This document shows, one piece after another, positions 1 to 7,174 of a stretch of DNA of 11,642 nucleotides (position 1 is its first letter; every line of letters starts with the position of its first letter). Both the position numbers and the translations under genes were made by a program. The notes beneath the pieces were generated by a model that did no database searches, was not told the origin of the DNA, and worked only from the letters and a program-made list of their open reading frames with translations. Source of the DNA: Candidatus Bathyarchaeota archaeon (lineage in GTDB: Archaea; Thermoproteota; Bathyarchaeia; Bathyarchaeales; Bathycorpusculaceae); the NCBI GenBank assembly GCA_013330975.1, contig DUHG01000001.1, positions 8,313 to 19,954 of the forward strand, read 5' to 3'.

Positions 1-455
1 TGGACACTGACGTGATCCTGCCGGGAAAATACCTTGTCTTGATTGATCCAGTGGATCTGGCTAAGCATGCTATGGAGGGTCTTGACCCGGATTTTCCGGA
101 TAAAGCCAAAAACGGGGTAATCGTTGTAGGGGGCACGAATTTCGGTTGCGGTTCTAGCAGAGAGCAAGCCCCTTTGGCGCTGAAATATTCCGGGGTCAGG
201 TGTGTTGTCGCTGAATCGTTTGCCCGTATCTTCTTCCGGAATGCCATAAACATAGGCTTGCCTGTTGTTGAATGCAAGGGAATTTACGATTCCGTCGGCA
301 AAGGGGATGCGTTGGAAGTGAACTTGGATTCGGGAGAGATAAGGAACATCTCCAGAAACTGCAGTTTTCAGGGAACAAGACTTCCGAAGTTCATATTGGA
401 GATTCTATCGGATGGAGGACTAATCGAGAATTTGAGGAGGAGAATGAAGAAATAA
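1..455 (+). CDS. leuD: 3-isopropylmalate dehydratase small subunit (5' partial)
   Basis: Small (swivelling) subunit of the aconitase-type isomerase that converts 2-isopropylmalate to 3-isopropylmalate; it works with a [4Fe-4S] large subunit LeuC, not in the window. The reading frame is open to the left edge, and the codons before the GTG at 12 read Asp-Thr-Asp, giving the family N-terminal motif [11 protein letters not shown]. The GTG is therefore an internal Val, and roughly a dozen residues lie outside the window. The family signature [14 protein letters not shown] is complete (nt 135-173), with Gln where bacteria usually have His. The substrate loop after the first motif reads YLVL. In methanogen enzymes YLV-type loops go with isopropylmalate isomerase and YLRT with homoaconitase, so LeuD fits better than a homoaconitase subunit. 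The stop overlaps the leuB start by 1 nt (TAATG). The family is certain; the substrate is less so. Confidence 0.93.
   Translation, partial: DTDVILPGKYLVLIDPVDLAKHAMEGLDPDFPDKAKNGVIVVGGTNFGCGSSREQAPLALKYSGVRCVVAESFARIFFRNAINIGLPVVECKGIYDSVGKGDALEVNLDSGEIRNISRNCSFQGTRLPKFILEILSDGGLIENLRRRMKK
434..442 (+). promoter_or_regulatory. Shine-Dalgarno site of leuB
   Basis: The purine run GAGGAGGAG lies in the last codons of leuD, 12 nt before the ATG at 455. It supports that ATG as the leuB start, although the spacing is a little long. It also encodes the charged tail of LeuD. Confidence 0.6.
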
Positions 456-1477
456 TGAAGACGTATAAAATATCTCTAATTCCCGGCGATGGCATTGGAC
501 CAGAGCTGACAGAAGCCACGCTAGCGGTTCTAGAGTCTACTCAAGCGAAATTTGGCTTGAAACTGGAAATAATAGACGCAGCAGCGGGTGACGTGACATT
601 TCAGGAAAAAGGCGTAGCTTTGCCAGAAGACACAGTTGAAAAAATCAAATCTTCCGATGCTTGCCTGAAGGGTCCAGTTGGAGAAACCGCGGCTGATGTT
701 ATCGTTAAGCTGAGGCTTATGTTTGATTTGTACGCAAATCTACGTCCAATCAAATCATATCCAAAGAGCGCATCGATTAGACCAGATATTGACATGATCT
801 TCGTGAGAGAAAACACTGAAGACTTGTACAAGGGTTTAGAGTTTTCTTTGGGTGATACTACCGTCGCTTTGCGGGTTATCACGCGAAAGAACACGGAGCG
901 AATAGCTCGGAAGGGTTTCGAGATTGCAAGAAGACGAAATGGCAAAAAGAAAGTCACCGCCATCCACAAAGCTAACGTGATGCGCGTAACTGATGGCATG
1001 TTCGCTGGCGTCTGCAGAGAAGTTTCAAAGCAATATCCTGACATTGCGTTCAATGAGCTGTATGTTGACGCGGCGTCAATGCGCTTGATAAAAGAACCTC
1101 AAGTCTTCGACGTGTTGGTTACTCCGAACCTTTTCGGAGATATACTATCCGATGAGGCGGCACAGCTTATAGGCGGGCTGGGAATGGCTCCAGGCGCAAA
1201 TATTGGTGACGACTTCGCTCTCTTTGAGCCCATTCATGGTTCAGCGCCAAATCGCGCAGGCAAACAGACGGCGAATCCTATCTCTATGATTTTGGCGTCT
1301 AAGATGATGCTTGATTGGCTGGGTGAACGCTACAATGATTCAACCTGCTTGAAAGCAGCCAGCGCGATCGAGACTGGTACTGTTGTGACATTGAAGAATG
1401 GACAGACTGTTCCTGATTGCGGTGGGAACCTGACGACGTTAGGAATGGCCAAAGCCATAGCTGCGGCTCTGGAGTGA
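455..1477 (+). CDS. leuB: 3-isopropylmalate dehydrogenase
   Basis: NAD-dependent oxidative decarboxylase of the isocitrate/isopropylmalate dehydrogenase family, 340 aa, the usual length for archaeal LeuB. It oxidises 3-isopropylmalate to 2-ketoisocaproate. Visible motifs are the N-terminal GDGIGPE (11-17), the substrate-binding stretch with LR (86-87) and ANLRP (94-98), RENTEDLY (118-125), catalytic Lys172 in KANVM, the metal-binding aspartates D205, D229 and D233 (the last two in NLFGDILSD), and the nucleotide loop GSAPNRAGK. The start is the ATG overlapping the leuD stop. The frame is open further left to 272, but that stretch codes for LeuD and matches nothing in this family, which normally begins a few residues before GDGIGPE. 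Homoisocitrate dehydrogenase is a close relative and cannot be fully excluded; leuD and leuA as neighbours favour leucine synthesis. Confidence 0.92.
   Translation: MKTYKISLIPGDGIGPELTEATLAVLESTQAKFGLKLEIIDAAAGDVTFQEKGVALPEDTVEKIKSSDACLKGPVGETAADVIVKLRLMFDLYANLRPIKSYPKSASIRPDIDMIFVRENTEDLYKGLEFSLGDTTVALRVITRKNTERIARKGFEIARRRNGKKKVTAIHKANVMRVTDGMFAGVCREVSKQYPDIAFNELYVDAASMRLIKEPQVFDVLVTPNLFGDILSDEAAQLIGGLGMAPGANIGDDFALFEPIHGSAPNRAGKQTANPISMILASKMMLDWLGERYNDSTCLKAASAIETGTVVTLKNGQTVPDCGGNLTTLGMAKAIAAALE
1471..1477 (+). promoter_or_regulatory. Shine-Dalgarno site deciding the leuA start
   Basis: GGAGTGA covers the last leuB codons and stop. It is 7 nt from the GTG at 1485 but only 4 nt from the TTG at 1482. 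This spacing is why GTG 1485 is chosen as the leuA start. Confidence 0.6.
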
Positions 1478-1484
1478 AAATTTG

Positions 1485-3014
1485 GTGATATCCTTGGGTA
1501 GCAAACAGAATAAGATTCGTATTTTTGACACTACTTTGCGAGATGGTGAACAATCGCCAGGAGTATCGCTGACTTTTGATGACAAGTTGGAGATAGCAAA
1601 ACAACTGAGTCTATTGGGTGTCGATTCTATAGAAGCAGGTTTTCCTGCATCTTCAGACGGAGAAAAGAAAGTGGTCACGGAAATTGTGAAGCAGAAACTG
1701 GAAACGGAAATCTGCGGTTTAGCGCGAGCCAACCGATCCGACATAAACGCCGCAATGGAATGTGGTGTACAAGCAGTACATGTGTTCATTCCGACATCGC
1801 CGGTGCAGATGAAGTACGCTGTTAATATGACTCCTGAGCAAGTACTATCAGAAGCTGCGGAATCAATAGAATACGTAAAGAAACGTGGGTTGCTCTGCGA
1901 GTTTTCGCCGATGGATGCAACACGCACCCAACCAGAATTCCTGAGGCGCGTATGCAAAGTAGCGGAGAAGGCAGGCATGGACAGGCTGAACATTCCCGAC
2001 ACCGTTGGCATAATGATTCCACGAACCATGTTCAAGCTAGTTGAGGACCTGAAACAGACAGTTGTGACGCCAATCAGTGTTCACTGTCACGACGATTTCG
2101 GCATGGCTGTCGCGAATTCACTGGCAGCCGTGGAAGCAGGGGCTACGCAAGTTCATGCCACAATTAACGGATTGGGTGAAAGGGCAGGAAACGCATCGCT
2201 GGAAGAAATTGTTATGGCTTTGCATATGCTCTACAAGCTTAAGACAGGCGTTAACACGCGTTTGCTCTATAGCACTTCAAGAATAGTCTCCACGTTGACG
2301 GGTTTGCAGGTGCAGGCAAACAAAGCGATTGTCGGAGAAAATGCGTTTGCCCACGAATCCGGCATTCACACTCGAGGGGTAACGGTTAAGCCCTTAACCT
2401 TTGAACCTATAAAACCTGAACTGGTTGGACGCAAAAGGAAGCTTGTCGCTGGAAAGCTGGCTGGAACACGAGGTATTGAAGCTGAACTTAAAGAAGTTGG
2501 AATACACCCAAACGAGGAGCAGTTGAAAGAGATTGTGCAGAGAGTCAAAAACCTAGGTGACAAGGGCAAGCTCGTCACTGACGCGGACTTGCTAGCGTTA
2601 ACGTCAGCAGTTATGGGCGAAGTGGTCGGCGAAGAAAAAATCGTGGACCTGTGTGACTTGGCTGTGGTAACTGGCATCAAAGTAATCCCTACCGCCTCAG
2701 TTAGACTGGTCTTGGATGGAAAGGAATACGTTGCTGCTGAAACAGGTGTAGGGCCAGTAGATGCTGTACTAAAAGCCATACAGAAGCTAACGCATAACTT
2801 GGAGAAAATTAGGCTGAAAGAGTACCGCCTCGAAGCCATCACCGGAGGCTCAAACGCAGTGGCCGAAGTTGTTATCAAAGTCGAAGATGAAAAAGGCACC
2901 ATCGTTTCAGCTCGTGCCGCTCGAGAAGACATCGTAATGGCAAGCGTCGAAGCAATGATAAATGGTATAAATAAATGCCTCATTAAAACAAGGAAGCAGG
3001 GAAACAAGAAGTGA
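1485..3014 (+). CDS. leuA: 2-isopropylmalate synthase (or citramalate synthase)
   Basis: DRE-TIM metallolyase that condenses acetyl-CoA with a 2-oxoacid; here most likely 2-oxoisovalerate, the committed step of leucine synthesis. 509 aa from the GTG at 1485. The TIM barrel carries DTTLRDGEQSPG (15-26, catalytic R19 and metal ligand D20), the metal-binding HCH (200-202) and GLGERAGN (229-236). The connecting region has HESGIH (290-295). A C-terminal LeuA-type allosteric domain follows from about residue 365, with TGVGPVDA and AREDIVMAS, and is expected to bind the feedback inhibitor. Full length with a regulatory domain argues against the homocitrate synthases, which normally lack it. Citramalate synthase (isoleucine route) has the same layout and would use the same LeuCD and LeuB, so it remains a real alternative. 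TTG at 1482 is a possible alternative start. The stop overlaps pheA by 4 nt. Confidence 0.87.
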   Translation: MISLGSKQNKIRIFDTTLRDGEQSPGVSLTFDDKLEIAKQLSLLGVDSIEAGFPASSDGEKKVVTEIVKQKLETEICGLARANRSDINAAMECGVQAVHVFIPTSPVQMKYAVNMTPEQVLSEAAESIEYVKKRGLLCEFSPMDATRTQPEFLRRVCKVAEKAGMDRLNIPDTVGIMIPRTMFKLVEDLKQTVVTPISVHCHDDFGMAVANSLAAVEAGATQVHATINGLGERAGNASLEEIVMALHMLYKLKTGVNTRLLYSTSRIVSTLTGLQVQANKAIVGENAFAHESGIHTRGVTVKPLTFEPIKPELVGRKRKLVAGKLAGTRGIEAELKEVGIHPNEEQLKEIVQRVKNLGDKGKLVTDADLLALTSAVMGEVVGEEKIVDLCDLAVVTGIKVIPTASVRLVLDGKEYVAAETGVGPVDAVLKAIQKLTHNLEKIRLKEYRLEAITGGSNAVAEVVIKVEDEKGTIVSARAAREDIVMASVEAMINGINKCLIKTRKQGNKK

Positions 3015-3823
3015 AAGTAGCCTTCCAAGGCGAAAGAGGTGCTTACAGCGAAAGCGCAGTTTACAAATTCTTTGGCGAATCAGTCGCAATCGCACCCTGC
3101 CGAAATCTAACTGAAACGTTCGAAAGCGTGGCCAAACAAGAAACCGAATACGGTGTTGTTCCCATCGAAAACTCGATAGAGGGCAGCGTGAATCAAACAT
3201 ACGATTTATTCCTAGACTACGACTTGAACGTACGCGGAGAAGTCATAGTAAAAATCGAACATTGTCTCATAGCCAACCCAAACACAAACCTGGAAGCCGT
3301 TGAAACAGTTTATTCTCACCCTCAAGCTCTGGCACAATGCCGCGAGTATCTGGAAAAATCAGGCTGGGAACTCATCCCAACTTACGACACCGCTGGCAGC
3401 GTAAAAATGCTCAAGGAGGAAGGGCTGAAAAACGCCGCGGCAGTGGCAAGCGAAGGAGCCGCTATACTCTACGGGATGAAAATCCTTGCCAGAAACATAG
3501 CAGACAACCCTGGGAACTATACGCGTTTCTTTGTACTATCCAAAGACGATGCGCCAGCAACAGGCAGAGACAAAACTTCGATTATTTTCGCTGCGGCGCA
3601 CAAGCCTGGCTCGCTTTACAATGCACTAGGCGAGTTCGCCAAGCGAGGAATCAACTTGACGCGGATTGAGTCGAGACCCACGAAGCAGAAGCCTTGGGAA
3701 TACAACTTTTACCTAGATTTTGAAGGGCACCGAAGCGAGCCGCGCTGCGCACAAGTTTTAGAAGCTCTACGTGGGTACGCTGTTTTCGTAAAAATATTGG
3801 GCTCCTACCCTAAAGCTGCTTAG
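3011..3823 (+). CDS. pheA: Prephenate dehydratase with ACT domain
   Basis: Decarboxylating dehydratase turning prephenate into phenylpyruvate, the precursor of phenylalanine. 270 aa: a catalytic periplasmic-binding-protein-like part (about 1-180) and an ACT domain (about 187-270), with no fused chorismate mutase. Seen are PIENSIEGSVNQTYDL (51-66), the SHPQALAQC stretch (102-110), the catalytic TRF triad (171-173), and the two Phe-binding signatures of the ACT domain: the GSLYNAL region (200-206, equivalent to the family's GALV motif) and ESRP (220-223). Feedback inhibition by phenylalanine is thus likely. The start is a GTG inside the GTGA overlap with the leuA stop; the only upstream purine run is weak, so translational coupling is probable. 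Arogenate dehydratase activity cannot be excluded from sequence. It is the only aromatic gene here on the + strand. Confidence 0.95.
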   Translation: MKVAFQGERGAYSESAVYKFFGESVAIAPCRNLTETFESVAKQETEYGVVPIENSIEGSVNQTYDLFLDYDLNVRGEVIVKIEHCLIANPNTNLEAVETVYSHPQALAQCREYLEKSGWELIPTYDTAGSVKMLKEEGLKNAAAVASEGAAILYGMKILARNIADNPGNYTRFFVLSKDDAPATGRDKTSIIFAAAHKPGSLYNALGEFAKRGINLTRIESRPTKQKPWEYNFYLDFEGHRSEPRCAQVLEALRGYAVFVKILGSYPKAA

Positions 3824-3841
3824 GCTAATTTTCAGCAGCTT
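3813..3841. repeat. Inverted repeat over the convergent pheA/tyrA stops, possible bidirectional terminator
   Basis: A perfect 8-bp inverted repeat, AAGCTGCT (3813-3820) and AGCAGCTT (3834-3841), encloses a 13-nt loop holding both stop codons and a T4 run (3829-3832, + strand). On the - strand a T5 run follows at 3794-3790. Both arms encode Ala-Ala near the C-termini of PheA and TyrA. The repeat is plain in the sequence. A terminator role is inference, because archaeal termination relies mainly on T-runs and these are short. Confidence 0.45.
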
Positions 3842-4700
3842 CAAGCATCTTATACATTGTCTCGTATGACTTCTCGTATTCGCGGTCTGCTTGGAGAAGT
3901 CTCGCCTTCAACTGCTCCAGCTTTCCAATCAACGCCCCAGAGTCTTTCTGCTTCACCAAACTCCGCCATTCCTTCGCCTTTGAGATGAATAAATCTTCGA
4001 TTCGTTCCAGTTCGGGCAGACTCGTTTGGAGTGTAGCAAAGAGATCAGGGGTCTCCAAGGCGGTGGCTTCCGCCAAAGTCAGTAGCATCTTGTATGTGGT
4101 GCCCGCAACTTTTTTAGCATCAGCAAACCCGCATTGTTCCAGTAGCGCGTCGCAGGAAACTAACCCTACAAAGTGAGGCATTCCCAGAACCGTAGACATC
4201 AACTCGTCGTGTTCTTTTGGTGCCATTATGAAAACGTGTGCTCCAACTTCCTCCAGCCACCTTTTGTATTTCTCAGCAAACTTGATTTCCTTCGCGCTGG
4301 TTGGCGTGAGAATGTATGTCTTGTTCTTTACTCCTCTGCTGCCTGGACCGAAAACAGGATGGGTGCCCAGGACCAATGCCTTCCCGAGGTGTTGGTGCAT
4401 AATCTTCACAGGTTTCTCCTTGACTGAACAAATGTCGATAATGGTTTGCCCTTCCCGTACGACAGGTGCAATTTTCTTAACAACCTCCTCAAAGGAATCG
4501 ATGGAAACGCATATGGCAACATTGTCCGCTTTCTTAACTGCTTCCTCGAAGTTGGCGGTTTCAACTCCAAGCTCCCTGCCTAATCGTTTCAGTTTTTTCT
4601 TATTTCTGCTGGCAAGGATTACTTCTTCCCCGTTTTCCTTACAGAACTTCGCGAACCATACGCCCATTTTGCCAGCGCCGAGGATGGCCGTCTTTACCAT
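3825..4700 (-). CDS. tyrA: Prephenate dehydrogenase
   Basis: NAD(P)-dependent oxidative decarboxylation of prephenate to 4-hydroxyphenylpyruvate (or of arogenate to tyrosine), the tyrosine branch. 291 aa: an N-terminal Rossmann fold with GAGKMG (8-13), the segment DICSVK (89-94), the family motif THPVFGPG (113-120) with the conserved His114, and EHDELMSTVLGMPH (163-176), then a helical dimerisation domain rich in Lys and Glu to the end. No ACT domain and no fused chorismate mutase are present, so no feedback domain is visible. The ATG at 4700 overlaps the aminotransferase stop (TGATG) and has a GAGG 7 nt upstream. In-frame TTG codons at 4703 and 4715 are possible but would give a poorer fit to the N-terminus. 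It is the last gene of the - strand operon. Confidence 0.93.
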   Translation of the reverse strand: MVKTAILGAGKMGVWFAKFCKENGEEVILASRNKKKLKRLGRELGVETANFEEAVKKADNVAICVSIDSFEEVVKKIAPVVREGQTIIDICSVKEKPVKIMHQHLGKALVLGTHPVFGPGSRGVKNKTYILTPTSAKEIKFAEKYKRWLEEVGAHVFIMAPKEHDELMSTVLGMPHFVGLVSCDALLEQCGFADAKKVAGTTYKMLLTLAEATALETPDLFATLQTSLPELERIEDLFISKAKEWRSLVKQKDSGALIGKLEQLKARLLQADREYEKSYETMYKMLEAAEN

Positions 4701-5773
4701 CAAAGCGCCTCGCAAATCCTGTCAAGGCCTACTCCAATCTCTTCTCGGGGAGCAGTCAGAGAGATGCGGAAGTGTTCTCTATAATCGCCAAACGCTGTGC
4801 CAGGGGCAACAGCAACACCTTTGTCGAGCAGACCCAATACAAATCGCTCAGAGTCCAAACCTCGTTTCCTCGGGAACACATAGAATGGAGCTTGGGGTTC
4901 GGTGAATTCCAATCCTGCCTTTGCGAGCTTGGTTGAAGCCATTTTGGCTCTTTCTTGGTATTCATTCTTTATTTGTGTGGAAAGTTGCTTCTGCAGCTCC
5001 AAAGCCTTCAATGCAGCCTCCTGAATGAATACAGGAACATTGTTTACCGTTATCTGGTTCAGTCGTGTGATGCGGTCAACAATCTCTTTTCTTGCTATAA
5101 CATAGCCAATTCGCCAGCCCGTCATCGTGAACGTTTTTGAGAAGCCTGTTGTCACGATGTGCTCACTTTCACCGTAGTCCAATATGCTCTTTGTTTTCGT
5201 GAAGGCGATTGTTCCGTAGACCTCGTCTGATAGTATTGTGACGCCCTTGTTATTGGCTATTCTTACGACGCCATCGAGAACTTCGTTGTCCATGATCTTG
5301 CTAGTCGGGTTGCTGGGATTGTTCAGGATTATCATTCGAGTTTTATTGTCTATCAATTTCTCAAGCTTGTCTAGATCTATTCGCCATTCGTCATCCAGTT
5401 CTGTCTTTAGGAGTCTTGTTTCTACTCCGACTGTTTTAGCTATTAGATCATATGCCGTCCAGTAGGGTGTTGGAATGACAACGTTTCCCCCATCTTTTAG
5501 GAGCAGATACATTGTAGAGAATACAGCCCATTTGGAGCCTGGTGTTATAACGATGTTGTCGGCTGAAACCCCGTGTATTTTTGCGAGTTTCTCACGAAGA
5601 GGCAATTCGCCGTAAGAAGATGAGTACTTTGTTTTTCCCCGTTTCATTGAATCATATGCTGCTTCGATTATTTCGTTCGGTGTTGCTAGATCGGGATCAC
5701 CGATGTTTAGCTTGATTATCTTTTTTCCTTGGCTTTCAAGTTTCAACGCTTTTTCGTTTATTTCGTAGAGCAT
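4700..5773 (-). CDS. aspC: Class I PLP aminotransferase (aspartate/aromatic type)
   Basis: Fold-type I PLP-dependent aminotransferase, subgroup I-gamma-like. 357 aa. Seen are IGDPD (24-28), the Tyr-rich stretch around 50-54, NPSNPT (152-157, N155), SDEVYG (182-187, D183 and Y186 holding PLP), the Schiff-base lysine K213 in FSKTFTMTGWRIGY, R221, and the carboxylate-binding R336 in HFRISL. Its place between chorismate mutase and TyrA suggests it transaminates phenylpyruvate and 4-hydroxyphenylpyruvate, or prephenate to arogenate. The sequence alone cannot choose, and plain aspartate aminotransferase activity is also possible. The ATG at 5773 is forced: a stop lies two codons upstream. This leaves an N-terminus somewhat shorter than in many relatives (usually about 370-400 aa in all). 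A GTGAAGG run sits 3 nt before the ATG. Confidence 0.9.
   Translation of the reverse strand: MLYEINEKALKLESQGKKIIKLNIGDPDLATPNEIIEAAYDSMKRGKTKYSSSYGELPLREKLAKIHGVSADNIVITPGSKWAVFSTMYLLLKDGGNVVIPTPYWTAYDLIAKTVGVETRLLKTELDDEWRIDLDKLEKLIDNKTRMIILNNPSNPTSKIMDNEVLDGVVRIANNKGVTILSDEVYGTIAFTKTKSILDYGESEHIVTTGFSKTFTMTGWRIGYVIARKEIVDRITRLNQITVNNVPVFIQEAALKALELQKQLSTQIKNEYQERAKMASTKLAKAGLEFTEPQAPFYVFPRKRGLDSERFVLGLLDKGVAVAPGTAFGDYREHFRISLTAPREEIGVGLDRICEAL
4708..4711 (-). promoter_or_regulatory. Shine-Dalgarno site of tyrA
   Basis: GAGG inside the last codons of the aminotransferase gene, 7 nt ahead of the ATG at 4700. It favours that ATG over the in-frame TTG codons at 4703 and 4715. Confidence 0.5.
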
Positions 5774-5784
5774 TTGCCTTCACA

Positions 5785-6063
5785 CTATTCTGCTGTTTCT
5801 TTTGGTTCTTGAACGGAAATACACATATTAATTATTTGCCGGTAAATGGCTTCAACTTGGTCAGCGTCAAGGCCGAAGTCAGGAGCCTTCTTCTTGATAT
5901 TACTGTACACTTCGGTCTCTCTGTAAGTGTCTGTTACTGGCATTCCCTCTTCTTTCTTCAGCAAGCCAATGGATCTACTTATTTCTGCCCTCTCTCCTAG
6001 AAGTCGAAGTATTTGCTCGTCAAGTTCATCAATTCTCTTTCTGAGTTTCTGTATATCCTGCAT
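5785..6063 (-). CDS. aroQ: Chorismate mutase, AroQ class, monofunctional
   Basis: All-helical AroQ-type chorismate mutase that rearranges chorismate to prephenate. 92 aa, the size of a free-standing AroQ domain. Every active-site residue of the E. coli enzyme has a match at a constant offset of 3: R8, R25, K36, D45, R48, E49 and Q85 (E. coli R11, R28, K39, D48, R51, E52, Q88). It should therefore be active. In many organisms this domain is fused to PheA or TyrA; here it is separate and feeds both, since pheA is on the other strand nearby. It lies 1 nt after the aroC stop, and an AAGGAAGGAG run in the last aroC codons (6077-6068) provides the ribosome binding site. Confidence 0.95.
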   Translation of the reverse strand: MQDIQKLRKRIDELDEQILRLLGERAEISRSIGLLKKEEGMPVTDTYRETEVYSNIKKKAPDFGLDADQVEAIYRQIINMCISVQEPKETAE

Positions 6064-6064
6064 T

Positions 6065-7174
6065 CTACTCCTTCCTTATCTTCAACGTCTTGGGAATAAC
6101 ACCCGCGCGGATCATATGGTCAGCAATGGTTATAGCAACGACCGACTCTGCCACTGGCACCGCTTTTGGAACAATACAAGGGTCATGTCTGCCACCCACT
6201 TTCAACGTGGCGTTCTCCATTTTGGACAAGTCTACAGTATGCTGTTCTTTGGCGATGGATGGGGTAGGTTTGACAGCTATTCTTATGACTATGGGCATAC
6301 CTGAACTAATTCCACCGAGTATGCCGCCATGGTTATTTGTGGGACAACTTACTTTTCCATTTATGAGCTGAAAAGCGTCGTTGTTCTCAGAACCTTTCAG
6401 AGTTGCGGCTTCGAAGCCTGCTCCGAATTCAACGCCTTTTACTGCTGGAATTGCTAACATTGCTTTCGCAAGATCAGAGTCCAATGCATCAAAGAGTGGT
6501 TCTCCGATTCCAGCTGGAACATTTTTAGCGATTACCTCTATTATTCCGCCTAGGCTGTCGCCTTCGTTTCTAGCGGCAATTATGGCTTCCTCCATAGCTT
6601 TTGCACATTTTTTGTCGGGGCATCTAACATGGGATTCATGACGTCCACTGCGCAATTCAGCATAGCTGAGAGACTTTTCTTGTTCCACGGTGCCAATGGC
6701 CTTCGTGTAGGCAATAACCTCAACATGGAATTGGGACAGCAACTTTTTCGCCACAGCACCTGCCATAATTAGCGCAACGGTGAGTCTGCCAGAGAATCGT
6801 CCTGATCCTCGGTAATCGTTGCATCCTCCATATCTGATGCGGGCTGTGTAATCAGCATGTCCGGGTCTTGGCAGGTTCTTGAAGGTCTCGTAGTCACCTG
6901 ACTCCACATCCTTGTTCTCCACGGTCATGGTTATTGGTGCGCCCGTGGTGTAGCCATTGAAGATTCCTGAAAGGATTTCTACCTCGTCTTTTTCAATGCG
7001 ACTAGAGACTATTTTTGGCTGATTCGGGATTCGTCTATCCAGTGCTTTTTGAACCTCCGCTTCAGTCAGTGGAAGTCCAGATGGGCAACCGTCAATTATA
7101 GTGCCTATGATTTTGCCATGGCTCTCGCCGAATGAAGTTACAATGAATTCTTTACCTATCGAATTTCCTGTCAA
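6065..7174 (-). CDS. aroC: Chorismate synthase
   Basis: Reduced-FMN-dependent enzyme that removes phosphate from EPSP to give chorismate. 369 aa, typical length. The N-terminus MTGNSIGKEF...FGESHG matches the family, with catalytic His19. RPGHADYT (103-110) holds the second catalytic His106, followed by GSGRFSGR (123-130), and near the C-terminus GGRHDPCIVP. The start is a TTG at 7174, supported by a TAGGAG 9 nt upstream and by the family N-terminus; no better start exists. The coding region overlaps aroA by 23 nt. One deviation: the usual RRxPGQ stretch after the first motif reads RRIPNQ (47-52), followed by VSSR where TxxR is common. The flanking residues EILSGIFNGYTTGAPI are standard, so function is not in doubt. 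Confidence 0.96.
   Translation of the reverse strand: MTGNSIGKEFIVTSFGESHGKIIGTIIDGCPSGLPLTEAEVQKALDRRIPNQPKIVSSRIEKDEVEILSGIFNGYTTGAPITMTVENKDVESGDYETFKNLPRPGHADYTARIRYGGCNDYRGSGRFSGRLTVALIMAGAVAKKLLSQFHVEVIAYTKAIGTVEQEKSLSYAELRSGRHESHVRCPDKKCAKAMEEAIIAARNEGDSLGGIIEVIAKNVPAGIGEPLFDALDSDLAKAMLAIPAVKGVEFGAGFEAATLKGSENNDAFQLINGKVSCPTNNHGGILGGISSGMPIVIRIAVKPTPSIAKEQHTVDLSKMENATLKVGGRHDPCIVPKAVPVAESVVAITIADHMIRAGVIPKTLKIRKE

Noticed and set aside
12..14. GTG as the true leuD start
   Set aside because: The codons before it read Asp-Thr-Asp in frame and complete the conserved DTDVI motif, so the gene starts outside the window.
272..454. Longer leuB with a start inside leuD
   Set aside because: The extra 61 residues come from the shifted reading of leuD codons and match nothing in the isopropylmalate dehydrogenase family, which begins just before GDGIGPE. 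ATG 455 overlaps the leuD stop in the usual operon style.
2366..3028. 220-codon open frame antisense to leuA, and similar long antisense frames at 1439-2035, 4228-4905, 8926-9459 and 11182-11640
   Set aside because: All lie entirely or almost entirely opposite genes with full family motifs, have low-complexity Ser/Leu-rich translations, and show no recognisable domain or ribosome site. They are shadows of coding sequence.
3824..3824. Promoter or regulatory RNA between the two operons
   Set aside because: Only one base separates the two stop codons, and the genes converge, so there is no room or need for a promoter here. Both operon promoters must be outside the window.
4701..4715. TTG 4715 or 4703 as tyrA starts
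   Set aside because: ATG 4700 has a GAGG at 7 nt and gives the normal short lead into the Rossmann GxGxxG; the extra residues add nothing conserved.
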